Assembly: GCA_031260865.1 (NCBI GenBank)
Contig: JAISKQ010000125.1
Location: 1 to 12,241 of the forward strand
Direction: 5' to 3'
DNA from: Prevotella sp.
Lineage (GTDB): Bacteria > Bacteroidota > Bacteroidia > Bacteroidales > Dysgonomonadaceae
Length of the DNA stretch: 12,241 nt
The translations under genes were made by a program, and so were the position numbers. This document shows, in pieces, positions 1 through 6,268 of this stretch (within the stretch, counting starts at the first letter, position 1; each line of letters begins with the position of its first letter). The notes beneath the pieces are model-generated. The model was not told the DNA's origin, searched no databases, and saw only the letters and a program-made list of their open reading frames with translations.

Positions 1-23
1 ACAAAATTATCTATATATAAAAC

Positions 24-87
24 AGTTACAAGTTACAAGTTACGAGAGTTTTAGTTTTGTAGAGTTCAAGTGTACAAGTTTACAAGA
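24..87. repeat. Dispersed TTACAAG-type direct repeats, left copy
   Basis: The stretch is built from short overlapping direct repeats of AGTTACAAG and AGTTTACAAG with an AGAGTTTTAGTTTT segment between them. The same words recur at 143-178, in the gap at 2456-2516 and, shorter, at 3696-3716, so this is a dispersed intergenic repeat family and not a one-off low-complexity tract. No reading frame or RNA gene is visible in it. Its function is unknown. Confidence 0.7.
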
Positions 88-90
88 AAA

Positions 91-531
91 GAATGACGCG
101 AAGCGATGTTACCCGAAAACTGTTACTTTTGTCACCTTTTTTAAGTTTTGAGTTTACAAGCTTGCAAGTTTACAAGAAAAAGAATGGCGCAACGTGATAA
201 TGACTAAGAAGTGTTACTTTTGTCACCTTTTTTCAATATTAGCTGTTAGTTGTTGGCTTTTCACTGTTGATTGCTCACTGAAAAGAGATCTTTGAAATAA
301 ATGAAAATTGGCGCAAAGCGGTGTTACTCGAAAACTGTTACTTTTGTTACCTTTTAAGTTTTAAGTAATGAGTAGTAAGTAATGAGTATATAAAGAATGG
401 CGCGAAGCGATGTTACCTGAAAACTGTTACTTTTGTCACCTTTTTTAAGTTTTGAGTAATGAGTAGTAAGTAATGAGTATATTAAGAATGGCGCAAAGCG
501 GTGTTACCTGAAAAGTGTTACTTTTGTTACC
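91..531. repeat. Array of five 46-bp direct repeats
   Basis: Five copies of the same 46-bp unit lie at 91-136, 182-227, 306-351, 395-440 and 486-531, all alignable without a gap. A typical unit begins GAATGGCGCGAAGCGATG and ends TGTTACTTTTGTCACC. Each unit has GTNAC at unit positions 18, 32 and 41; copy 2 has lost the first. Copies 1 and 4 share CGAAGCGA with a final GTCACC, while copies 3 and 5 share CAAAGCGG with a final GTTACC, so there are two subtypes. Copy 2 is the most diverged. Start-to-start distances are 91, 124, 89 and 91 bp. The DNA between units is itself repetitive (TTACAAG or GAGTAATGAGTAG words). No credible gene is present. It could be a dispersed intergenic repeat or a protein-binding array; I cannot tell which. 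Confidence 0.85.
351..531. repeat. Tandem duplication of a 90-bp block
   Basis: Positions 351-440 and 441-531 are two adjacent copies of one block. Each holds a linker made of AGTAATGAGTAGTAAGT words followed by one 46-bp repeat unit. The copies differ by scattered substitutions and one base of length, so the duplication is fairly recent compared with the rest of the array. The linker also repeats internally (AAGTAATGAGTA twice). Confidence 0.8.
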
Positions 532-730
532 TTTTTAATTAGAAGAATTATCTATTACCTTTTTACTCAATTTCGCATCCGTTGGAAAAGTCGTATTGTT
601 ATCCGCTCACCTTTTTAATAGTAAGGAAGATATTGTCTATAGCCGACGCTTCTCCATCGGAAAAACGAAAGCTTAGGTTGCTCACCTCTCCCTGCCCTGC
701 TTCAAAGGGGGTAATGGATTCACTTGTATT
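532..730. other. Intergenic tail downstream of the operon, no gene seen
   Basis: This is the stretch between the repeat array and the stop codon of the last minus-strand gene. I see no credible coding region: the only plus-strand frame starts with TTG, runs into the 3' end of the convergent gene and has no recognisable protein character. A C-run and G-run pair around 690-710 (CCCTGCTTCAAAGGGG) can form only a weak 4-5 bp stem without a U-tract, so I do not call it a terminator. Confidence 0.5.
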
Positions 731-1687
731 TTATCTGTGCCTGATAACATCTATTATTCGTTTCATATCTTCTTCATCGTAGCGATGGTCGCAGGGTAAA
801 GGCAGCAGGTAATTCACAATTTTGTATTCCGATGAATCTTTCTCAACCAACTTTAATGTCTCCTTCCAATAAGTTGAAACATAGATCTTATTCTCTATCA
901 GCTTTTTTCTTAGATTAGGGTCTTCCGAGTAAAACATATAGCTGAGAGGACAAGTATCCGCCGGAAAATCATCGTACTCAAATGGATTATCTTTGCCCAA
1001 AACGGAATGTAAGTACCTAAAATTACTTATCTGTCTTTCTTTCAGGTTTTTATAGTCGATATTGGCAAGTAAGGCGGCAGACAGGTTCGACATTCGTTTT
1101 ATCGGTTGATTGACTAAGCTTGCGCAATAGTCAAGATAATCCTGATAACCGGCATTACCGCTGTTGTATTCGATTCGCTTCAGCAGATGCGTCATGTGCG
1201 GGATAGACATGTCTTGTTCCAATTCGTCATCCAGCAACGTATCGGTGTAAAGATAAGCTCCATCGGGCAGTCCGAAGAATTTGCGAGGAGAATATATCGT
1301 GTCTATCCCTTCGTATGGCAGGGAAAAAAAGGCATGGGTATTATCCACAATCAGTTGTTTGCCGAATCGCTTTACTAAATTTGCCACCGTGCAGCACTTC
1401 ACTCCGTAAGTGTCTGAGTAAAAGAATACTTCGCCCTCTTTTATCTCCTTGTCGAAAATAGGATTCAGTCGTGAATCCATGGAATAAAATTCGTACTCGA
1501 CGCCTAATTTCTTCATGGGTTCCCATATAACCTCCGAATCAAGGTAGGGGATATATATTTTTTTATACTTTTTGGCTCTTAGTATGTATTCGAGGCAGTT
1601 ACGCGCCGTGTTTAGCTGTACAGCACCCTTATGGTAGTGTTCGCCTTTTCGTAGTTGAAGCTCGAAGTATCCACCTATTTCTTTCAT
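731..1687 (-). CDS. Small DegT-fold (PLP aminotransferase-like) protein
   Basis: This 318-residue protein is a diverged relative of the DegT/DnrJ/EryC1/StrS sugar aminotransferases. Seen: an N-terminal NTARNCLEYIL (26-36) where the family binds the cofactor phosphate, LIVDNTHAF (112-120) matching the family's YDAAHAF with PLP-ring Asp115 and His118, and SPRKFFGLPDGA (133-144) matching SFHATKxxxxxEGG, so Lys136 sits where the Schiff-base lysine should be. It is about 50 residues shorter than the aminotransferase at 2568-3686 and the rest of the sequence is poorly conserved. The ATG at 1687 is 15 bp from the WbqC stop and is preceded, unusually here, by AAGGAGG. Proximity to a WbqC gene and a VioA-like aminotransferase suggests a role in making or modifying an amino sugar. 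Whether it is an active transaminase, a different PLP enzyme or only a structural relative is open; the lysine argues against a dead enzyme. Confidence 0.85.
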   Translation of the reverse strand: MKEIGGYFELQLRKGEHYHKGAVQLNTARNCLEYILRAKKYKKIYIPYLDSEVIWEPMKKLGVEYEFYSMDSRLNPIFDKEIKEGEVFFYSDTYGVKCCTVANLVKRFGKQLIVDNTHAFFSLPYEGIDTIYSPRKFFGLPDGAYLYTDTLLDDELEQDMSIPHMTHLLKRIEYNSGNAGYQDYLDYCASLVNQPIKRMSNLSAALLANIDYKNLKERQISNFRYLHSVLGKDNPFEYDDFPADTCPLSYMFYSEDPNLRKKLIENKIYVSTYWKETLKLVEKDSSEYKIVNYLLPLPCDHRYDEEDMKRIIDVIRHR

Positions 1688-1694
1688 ATAATAA

Positions 1695-1750
1695 GCCCCT
1701 CCTTACCTCCCCAAAGGGGTGGAATTTTCCCCCTTGAGGGGTAAGGGGGC
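1695..1750. repeat. GC-rich inverted repeat at a gene junction
   Basis: The left arm (1695-1712) and right arm (1738-1750, GGGGTAAGGGGGC) pair imperfectly: 5 bp, then 6 bp, then 2 bp, separated by small bulges. Two small internal hairpins are also possible, CCCC-AAA-GGGG and CCCC-TTGA-GGGG. It is far more G/C-rich than its surroundings. It spans the last 15 codons and stop of the WbqC gene and the leader of the next gene. It resembles the dispersed GC-rich palindromic repeats found in many Bacteroidetes genomes; that resemblance is from memory. Confidence 0.75.
1698..1704 (-). promoter_or_regulatory. Shine-Dalgarno-like site inside an inverted repeat
   Basis: On the minus strand AAGGAGG lies 10 nt before the ATG at 1687. 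It overlaps the WbqC stop codon (TAA, 1705-1703) and sits in one arm of the 1695-1750 inverted repeat, where folding of the mRNA would sequester it. The other genes here have A-rich leaders instead, as is usual in Bacteroidetes, so this site may be an accident of the repeat's sequence. Confidence 0.45.
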
Positions 1751-2446
1751 GTTAATTAATTTATAATCATTTAGCATTGCTTTTATCTCCTCCACAGGAT
1801 TAAACATCATAACATCCAATATTGACAGCCAAGGTACAAATTCATTTGCAAATTGGTTGTAAATTATCGGATTAGAAGAAATAAAACGCAAATCGATATT
1901 CTCTTTCTCAAAATCGGCGGTCGAATATAATCCTTGTCCGCCTATGGCGTTGTAATAAACGGTGGCATTTAACGCCTTACAGATGGAGATTACCTTGTCC
2001 TGCCCTTTCAGGGAATGGTCGATATGGACGGTGGATGAAATTATAATCTCCGTTTCGATATTCAGATATTTGCATACTTCTCTGACAGAGTGGTAGATGT
2101 ATGAAAAAAGATTGTTGTCTTCATAATCCACTATATCTTCTATCATCGGCATCACAACCTGAAAGAATGGAGCTTTGCGATAGGATTCCCGTATTTGGTT
2201 CAACAATTTTTTCTTATCGAAACTCGCGGAAACAAGCCGGTCTTTGACGTCCAGATAATCCGAATCTTTTTCGATAGGAATTGTAATCAAAGCATCTTTC
2301 CCATTTTGAAAGATACGGTTACGGTTAAACCATCCTTTTTTTGTAAACTGTATGTTGTCGTATATCACATATTTGTCCACAGCGTTCAGCAATTGGAAAT
2401 ATCCGATATACGGAAGAAAATAAGGCTGCATGATACCGAGTTTCAT
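1703..2446 (-). CDS. WbqC-family protein
   Basis: The 247-residue protein carries the family's N-terminal signature almost intact: MQPYFLPYIGYFQLL (6-20), then DKYVIYDNIQFTKKGW (24-39) and NRNRI (41-45). A second block with YYNAIGGQGLY (164-174) is also typical. WbqC proteins occur in O-antigen and capsule loci and are not well characterised; one member (WbnG) has been proposed, as I recall, to transfer glycine to a 4-amino-4,6-dideoxysugar. The neighbouring VioA-like aminotransferase would make such an acceptor, so amino-sugar acylation is a reasonable inference. No membrane segment is evident; it is probably cytoplasmic. The start is the ATG before MKLGIMQPYF. Oddity: residues 233-247 (APLPLKGENSTPLGR) are encoded by the inverted repeat at 1695-1750 and do not look like the family, so the ancestral end was probably near residue 232. 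Confidence 0.93.
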   Translation of the reverse strand: MKLGIMQPYFLPYIGYFQLLNAVDKYVIYDNIQFTKKGWFNRNRIFQNGKDALITIPIEKDSDYLDVKDRLVSASFDKKKLLNQIRESYRKAPFFQVVMPMIEDIVDYEDNNLFSYIYHSVREVCKYLNIETEIIISSTVHIDHSLKGQDKVISICKALNATVYYNAIGGQGLYSTADFEKENIDLRFISSNPIIYNQFANEFVPWLSILDVMMFNPVEEIKAMLNDYKLINAPLPLKGENSTPLGR

Positions 2447-2455
2447 TTTATAATT

Positions 2456-2516
2456 TAGTTACGAGTTACAAGTTACAAGTTCTTAGAGTTTTAGTTTACA
2501 AGAGTTTTAGTTTACT
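2456..2516. repeat. Dispersed TTACAAG-type direct repeats, second copy
   Basis: In the 121-bp gap between the aminotransferase and WbqC genes, GTTACAAGTTACAAGTT is followed by two copies of AGAGTTTTAGTTTAC. These are the same words seen at 24-87. The gap is the longest inside the gene cluster, and I see no TTTG/TAnnTTTG Bacteroidales promoter in it on the minus strand. Confidence 0.7.
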
Positions 2517-2554
2517 GGTACTTAAATTTTAGCGAGCTAGTAAACTTGAACTCT
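2501..2554. repeat. Imperfect 16-bp inverted repeat after the aminotransferase
   Basis: AGAGTTTTAGTTTACT (2501-2516) and the reverse complement of 2539-2554 match at 14 of 16 bases, with a 22-nt loop. It begins 13 bp past the stop of the minus-strand aminotransferase gene, a place where a terminator or attenuator could act. No U-rich tract follows on the minus strand, so classical intrinsic termination is unlikely. It partly overlaps the direct repeats. Confidence 0.55.
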
Positions 2555-2567
2555 AATAAACTATTTA

Positions 2568-3686
2568 TTACTTACTTGCGAATTGTTTTATCAGGTTGCA
2601 TATCCGTTCCACGTCTTCAAATTCCAGATTGGCAAACATAGGCAGACAAATAATCTCTTTTGCCACCTGAGTTGCCACAGGCAGATTACTGGCGCTGGCG
2701 GATGGTAGTCCTCTGTATGTTGGGAAATCGCTGATTAGCGGATAGAAATAACGGCGTCCGAACACTTCATATTCCTGCAATTTGAAATAAAGGTCGTCGC
2801 GGCTCATGCCATATTCCGCTGTATTTACGCGTACAGGATAATATGGATAAGTATGGCTTACTCCTTCGCCTACTTTCATATAGGTAATTCCCGGTACATC
2901 CTTTAATAGCTTATCATATAACTCGGCTAATTCGATGCGCTTGCCGATATAACTATCTACATATTTCAATTGAAGTGAGCCGTAGGCCGCTTGCAATTCG
3001 TTCATTTTACCGTTAATGCCGGGTTCGATGACAGTTGTTTCATTTCTGAAACCAAAGTTTTTGAGCAGGTCGATACGCTGCTTTGTCTTTTCATCCTGAC
3101 AAACGATTGCACCCCCTTCTATGGTATTGAAAACCTTTGTGGCATGAAAGCTGAGAATGGATAAGTCTCCCCAGTTCAACACCGATTGTCCGTCTTTTTG
3201 TACAGCAAAGGCATGTGCCGCGTCGTAAATCACTCGAAGCCCATACGTGTCGGCTATGCGTTGTATCTCTTCCACATCGCACGGATTGCCGTAAACGTGT
3301 ACAGGCATAATGGCTGTGGTCTGTGGGGTGATGGCGGCTTCTATCTTCTTTGGGTCGATATTGTAATATTTGTCCTCAATGTCAACAAATACAGGTTTGA
3401 TATTATTCCACCATAAAGAATGTGTTGTAGCCACAAAACTGAAAGGAGTCGTAATCACTTCTCCTGTGATACGAAGAGCCTGTAATGCGGTTATCAGGGC
3501 TAAAGTTCCGTTACAGAATAGGGATATATATTTAACGCCGAGGTATTCGGCCAGTTCTTTTTCAAATTGTCGGTGAAAAGGTCCGTCATTTGTCAGCCAT
3601 TTGTTATCCCATATTTTTTCAAGATAAGGAATAAACTCGTCCAACGGAGGAAGAGCAGGCTGGGTTACCATTATTTTTTTATTCAT
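2568..3686 (-). CDS. DegT-family sugar aminotransferase, VioA-like
   Basis: This is a full-length (372 aa) PLP-dependent aminotransferase that moves an amino group, usually from glutamate, onto a keto-sugar nucleotide. Seen: NGTLAL (59-64) at the cofactor-phosphate site, YDAAHAF (154-160) with Asp155 and His158, SFHATKVFNTIEGG (179-192) with Schiff-base Lys184, and GINGKMNELQAA, the family's substrate-side motif. Its N-terminus (VTQPALPPLDEFIPYLEKIW) resembles what I recall of VioA, which makes dTDP-4-amino-4,6-dideoxyglucose. FdtB/QdtB (3-amino) or other DegT specificities cannot be excluded from sequence alone. No dehydratase or nucleotidyltransferase supplying its substrate is in the window. 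The ATG at 3686 follows an A-rich leader; a second ATG five codons on is possible. Its base composition is richer in G/C (31 of 60 at 3241-3300) than the glycosyltransferases at 7175-10193, and repeats lie on both sides. Confidence 0.95.
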   Translation of the reverse strand: MNKKIMVTQPALPPLDEFIPYLEKIWDNKWLTNDGPFHRQFEKELAEYLGVKYISLFCNGTLALITALQALRITGEVITTPFSFVATTHSLWWNNIKPVFVDIEDKYYNIDPKKIEAAITPQTTAIMPVHVYGNPCDVEEIQRIADTYGLRVIYDAAHAFAVQKDGQSVLNWGDLSILSFHATKVFNTIEGGAIVCQDEKTKQRIDLLKNFGFRNETTVIEPGINGKMNELQAAYGSLQLKYVDSYIGKRIELAELYDKLLKDVPGITYMKVGEGVSHTYPYYPVRVNTAEYGMSRDDLYFKLQEYEVFGRRYFYPLISDFPTYRGLPSASASNLPVATQVAKEIICLPMFANLEFEDVERICNLIKQFASK

Positions 3687-3695
3687 ATTTTTTTA

Positions 3696-3716
3696 GTAGT
3701 TACAAGTTACGGGTTA
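3696..3716. repeat. Dispersed TTACAAG-type repeat, third copy
   Basis: AGTAGTTACAAGTTACGGG lies in the 41-bp gap between the last glycosyltransferase gene and the aminotransferase gene. It matches the AGTTACAAGTTACGAG core at the left end of the window. With 2456-2516 it brackets the aminotransferase gene. Confidence 0.6.
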
Positions 3717-3727
3717 TAAATTAAGAA

Positions 3728-4594
3728 TTAAACCTGATAGTTAATCAAAAGTTTCCTGTATATTTTTCGGATAAACTCGGGAGTGATGCTTTTTAGGCGA
3801 CCTCTAAAAGATTTATCGCCATAGAGAAGTATCTCCAACCGTCGTTTATGCCTTGTAAAAGCTTCAGTATATTTATAATCGAAATATTTATCGTATTGGT
3901 TTATCAGCTCTATTATTCTCTCGCATTGGCTTTTTTCGCTCATCTTAGACCATTGCCCATTGTCATGGATACGGTATGCGGAAGTCACGTCTTTGAGATA
4001 GGCTAATGCCCCGAATTGTCCCATATACATTCCAAGCATCCAATCGGCAATTTCCATATCAAATAGTTTCGGATCTAACTGCCGGACTAAATTTCCCCGG
4101 AATACGCAACATGACAAATTTCCAATCCGGTTTCCTAACGCGAGCTGTTCGGTCGTAACCAGTTGATAATCTTTGCTGTCTGTCCAATCGAATATTTCTT
4201 CCCTGTGTTGGTCTTCAAACAATCGTATGTGCCTGTTATAACTCATCGACGCTTCGGGCAGCTTTTCCATAAAATGGATATGATTCTGTAAATGAGTTGG
4301 TTTTACCCAATAGTCGTCACCTTCCATAATGGCGATGTAATCGCTTGTACAGGCGGCAAAGGCTTGTCGGTAATTACGGATATACCCTATATTCTTTGTC
4401 TTGGGCAGATACCGAAATGTGAATTGAGTAGTAGCTTCGTACTCTTTTATTATCTCAACCGTGTTATCAGTCGAGCAATCATCGGCGACAATAATTTCCA
4501 CATTATATGGCGTCTCTTGTATCAAAATGCTTTCAAGAGCTTGCCGGATATAATCGGCATGGTTATATGTGATGAGTATAACGTTTACTTTCAT
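3728..4594 (-). CDS. Family 2 glycosyltransferase (EGDD type)
   Basis: A GT-A fold inverting glycosyltransferase of 288 residues that would transfer one sugar from a nucleotide donor to a lipid-linked glycan at the inner face of the inner membrane. Seen: N-terminal VNVILITYNHADYI, VADDCSTDNT with nucleotide-binding Asp38/Asp39, and the metal-binding DXD equivalent EGDDYW at 91-96. The ADW in the second half is the usual region for the catalytic base. I chose the ATG at 4594, giving MKVNVILITYN, which aligns with the starts of its neighbours; the frame extends five codons to a GTG at 4609, which is less likely. No transmembrane segment is visible. It is the last of six consecutive GT2 genes, 25 bp after the previous stop. 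Donor and linkage cannot be read from the sequence. Confidence 0.92.
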   Translation of the reverse strand: MKVNVILITYNHADYIRQALESILIQETPYNVEIIVADDCSTDNTVEIIKEYEATTQFTFRYLPKTKNIGYIRNYRQAFAACTSDYIAIMEGDDYWVKPTHLQNHIHFMEKLPEASMSYNRHIRLFEDQHREEIFDWTDSKDYQLVTTEQLALGNRIGNLSCCVFRGNLVRQLDPKLFDMEIADWMLGMYMGQFGALAYLKDVTSAYRIHDNGQWSKMSEKSQCERIIELINQYDKYFDYKYTEAFTRHKRRLEILLYGDKSFRGRLKSITPEFIRKIYRKLLINYQV

Positions 4595-4619
4595 AATAGT
4601 TTGTATCACAAAACCAATC

Positions 4620-5468
4620 TTATAGAGAGAAAATCTTTCTAAAGGCTTTTTTTAGGGAACGCAATGGCGCGCAAATCATTCTTCCTATTCTGTAATCAAT
4701 GGTGTGATAGTGCCAATGGAGTTCTTTTTTGTATGTCTCCGCCTCAATCTTGTCTCTTACGGGATTGAAATATTCAAGAAACAAAGGTACATGATTCTTA
4801 AACATTTGCAGAAGCATCGCGTCGTTTTTTTCTGTTTCGCGGAATATACGCATCGAACGCGATATTTCCTTTATTCTGTAATAATAATGGAAAGAATTGA
4901 GTTTAACGACTTTATCGTTTGGCTTTATCAGCGATAGATAAAAATCCCAATCTTCTATTCCTTCAAACATATTTATGTTATAGCCTCCTGCTTCCCAAAA
5001 ATCCACTTTTCTGAACATGGCGGAATTGTAAATTTGGTTTTCTGTCAGCATATTTTTATAGACAAATTCCGGATTTATAACTTCCTCATTCTTATCGCCA
5101 AAGAGTACGGTATCGCTGTAAATGAGTTTTATATCAGGATTTTCAGTAAAGGCTTCAATGGCTTCGCTAAAATAGTGAGGCCCTAATTTGTCATCTCCAT
5201 CTAATGGGACAATATATTCTCCTGTCGCCTGATTTACGCCATAATTCCGTGTGTCGCAGACACCGCTATTGGCTTTCCAAAAATATTTGAACCGCTTATC
5301 CTTTTCTACCCATTCCTTAGCCACTTCTTCCGTATTGTCGGGTGAACCATCATTCACTATAATACATTCCCAATAAGGATAATCCTGATGGAGAAGAGAT
5401 TGCAGCGCTTCAGGCATATAGTTAGCCTGATTGTAGCATGGCATGATAACGGATATAATCGGGTTCAT
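4620..5468 (-). CDS. Family 2 glycosyltransferase, paralogue of 7175-8011
   Basis: A 282-residue GT-A glycosyltransferase. Seen: ISVIMPCYNQANYMPEAL at the N-terminus, IIVNDGSPDNTEEVA with Asp40, the DXD motif LDGDD at 89-93, and IEDWDFYL around 171-178, the conserved ED of the catalytic region. It shares long near-identical blocks with the gene at 7175-8011 (CYNQA, WECIIVNDGSPDNTEEVA, a VGGY/AGGY then EDW pattern, and FYYRIK/YYYRIK), so the two are paralogues. The Arg/Lys-rich C-terminus (LRSLKKAFRKIF) could lie on the membrane surface. It follows the 5480-6268 gene by 11 bp. The sugar and linkage cannot be assigned. Confidence 0.93.
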   Translation of the reverse strand: MNPIISVIMPCYNQANYMPEALQSLLHQDYPYWECIIVNDGSPDNTEEVAKEWVEKDKRFKYFWKANSGVCDTRNYGVNQATGEYIVPLDGDDKLGPHYFSEAIEAFTENPDIKLIYSDTVLFGDKNEEVINPEFVYKNMLTENQIYNSAMFRKVDFWEAGGYNINMFEGIEDWDFYLSLIKPNDKVVKLNSFHYYYRIKEISRSMRIFRETEKNDAMLLQMFKNHVPLFLEYFNPVRDKIEAETYKKELHWHYHTIDYRIGRMICAPLRSLKKAFRKIFSL

Positions 5469-5479
5469 AATGTTATATT

Positions 5480-6268
5480 TTAGAGTTTAAGCCATTTCAG
5501 GAAACCAAACTTCTTTAAATACCTGACACTTATGGATGTTTTCAACTTGTAGAGTTCTTGTTTCACATTCTTCCAATCTTCATATATGCTTGTATATAAA
5601 GGATAGGCAGAGGCTATATGATTCTTTCTTTCAAGGAAAATAAGCTCGTAACTATCTGTGTTCGAACTTATACCGTCCAGATAGAATATGGAGAAGCAAG
5701 CGTTGATATGCTTGTATGTACATTTATTTATACAGATGGAGTCCATGAAAAATGCCCAATCAGAGGTGATTTTCAAATCCTCATTATAATAACCGTAATC
5801 TACCAGCGATTTTTTTTTGATGAAAGAGCCGGGATGTGGTAACGTATCTTCAATGAAATATTTAAAATCGGGGAAGTCCGGATATTCCTTTGTATAACCG
5901 ATATTTGTATTCAAATCATTAATCTCAAGATTGAAGTAAATAATGTCTTCTCCTGATATTTGACTGATAATTTGTTGCATATCGCTATGCTTACAAATGG
6001 TATCGCCACTATTGATAAATATGACATATTCTCCGGTAGCTTGCCTGATACCTTTATTCATGGCATTATAAATGCCGGCGTCGGGTTCGCTTACCCAATA
6101 GCTTATTTTGTCGCTGTATTCTTTTATTACTCCAACACTTTCATCGGTTGAGTTTCCGTCAATAACAATATATTCTATATCCGTAAGGTTTTTGGATACA
6201 ATGCTTTCTATTGTCCTTCTCAGCCCAACAGCATTATTGTAATTAATTGTTATGATGGATACTTTCAT
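5480..6268 (-). CDS. Family 2 glycosyltransferase (NSGD type, WcaE-like)
   Basis: A 262-residue GT2 enzyme of the subgroup in which the usual DXD is replaced by NSGD. Seen: MKVSIITINYNN, YIVIDGNSTDES with Asp37, the diagnostic SEPDAGIYNAMNKGI (60-74), INSGD (85-89), LPHPGSF (143-149) and SDWAFF (169-174). This arrangement is typical of colanic-acid WcaE-like transferases; the comparison is from memory. Its ATG overlaps the stop of the upstream gene by four bases (ATGA, 6268-6265), which suggests translational coupling. The codons for Lys151-153 form a run of nine A (T9 on the plus strand at 5810-5818), the longest homopolymer I found in a coding region here. Confidence 0.93.
   Translation of the reverse strand: MKVSIITINYNNAVGLRRTIESIVSKNLTDIEYIVIDGNSTDESVGVIKEYSDKISYWVSEPDAGIYNAMNKGIRQATGEYVIFINSGDTICKHSDMQQIISQISGEDIIYFNLEINDLNTNIGYTKEYPDFPDFKYFIEDTLPHPGSFIKKKSLVDYGYYNEDLKITSDWAFFMDSICINKCTYKHINACFSIFYLDGISSNTDSYELIFLERKNHIASAYPLYTSIYEDWKNVKQELYKLKTSISVRYLKKFGFLKWLKL

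Noticed and set aside
91..531. Regularly spaced repeats as a CRISPR array
   Set aside because: Repeats of 46 bp differ between copies, the segments between them are themselves related repeats and not unique spacers, and no cas gene is present.
685..725. Intrinsic terminator after the last gene
   Set aside because: Only a 4-5 bp stem can form and no U-tract follows on the minus strand.
1..730. tRNA or integration site at the left end
   Set aside because: No cloverleaf, anticodon arm or CCA-type 3' end could be found in the repeat region on either strand.
582..782. Plus-strand 66-codon frame as a gene
   Set aside because: It starts with TTG, overlaps the 3' end of the convergent gene at 731-1687 and has no protein-family character.
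4292..4642. Plus-strand 116-codon frame
   Set aside because: It lies antisense to a glycosyltransferase with clear motifs and has no recognisable domain; it is a shadow of that gene.
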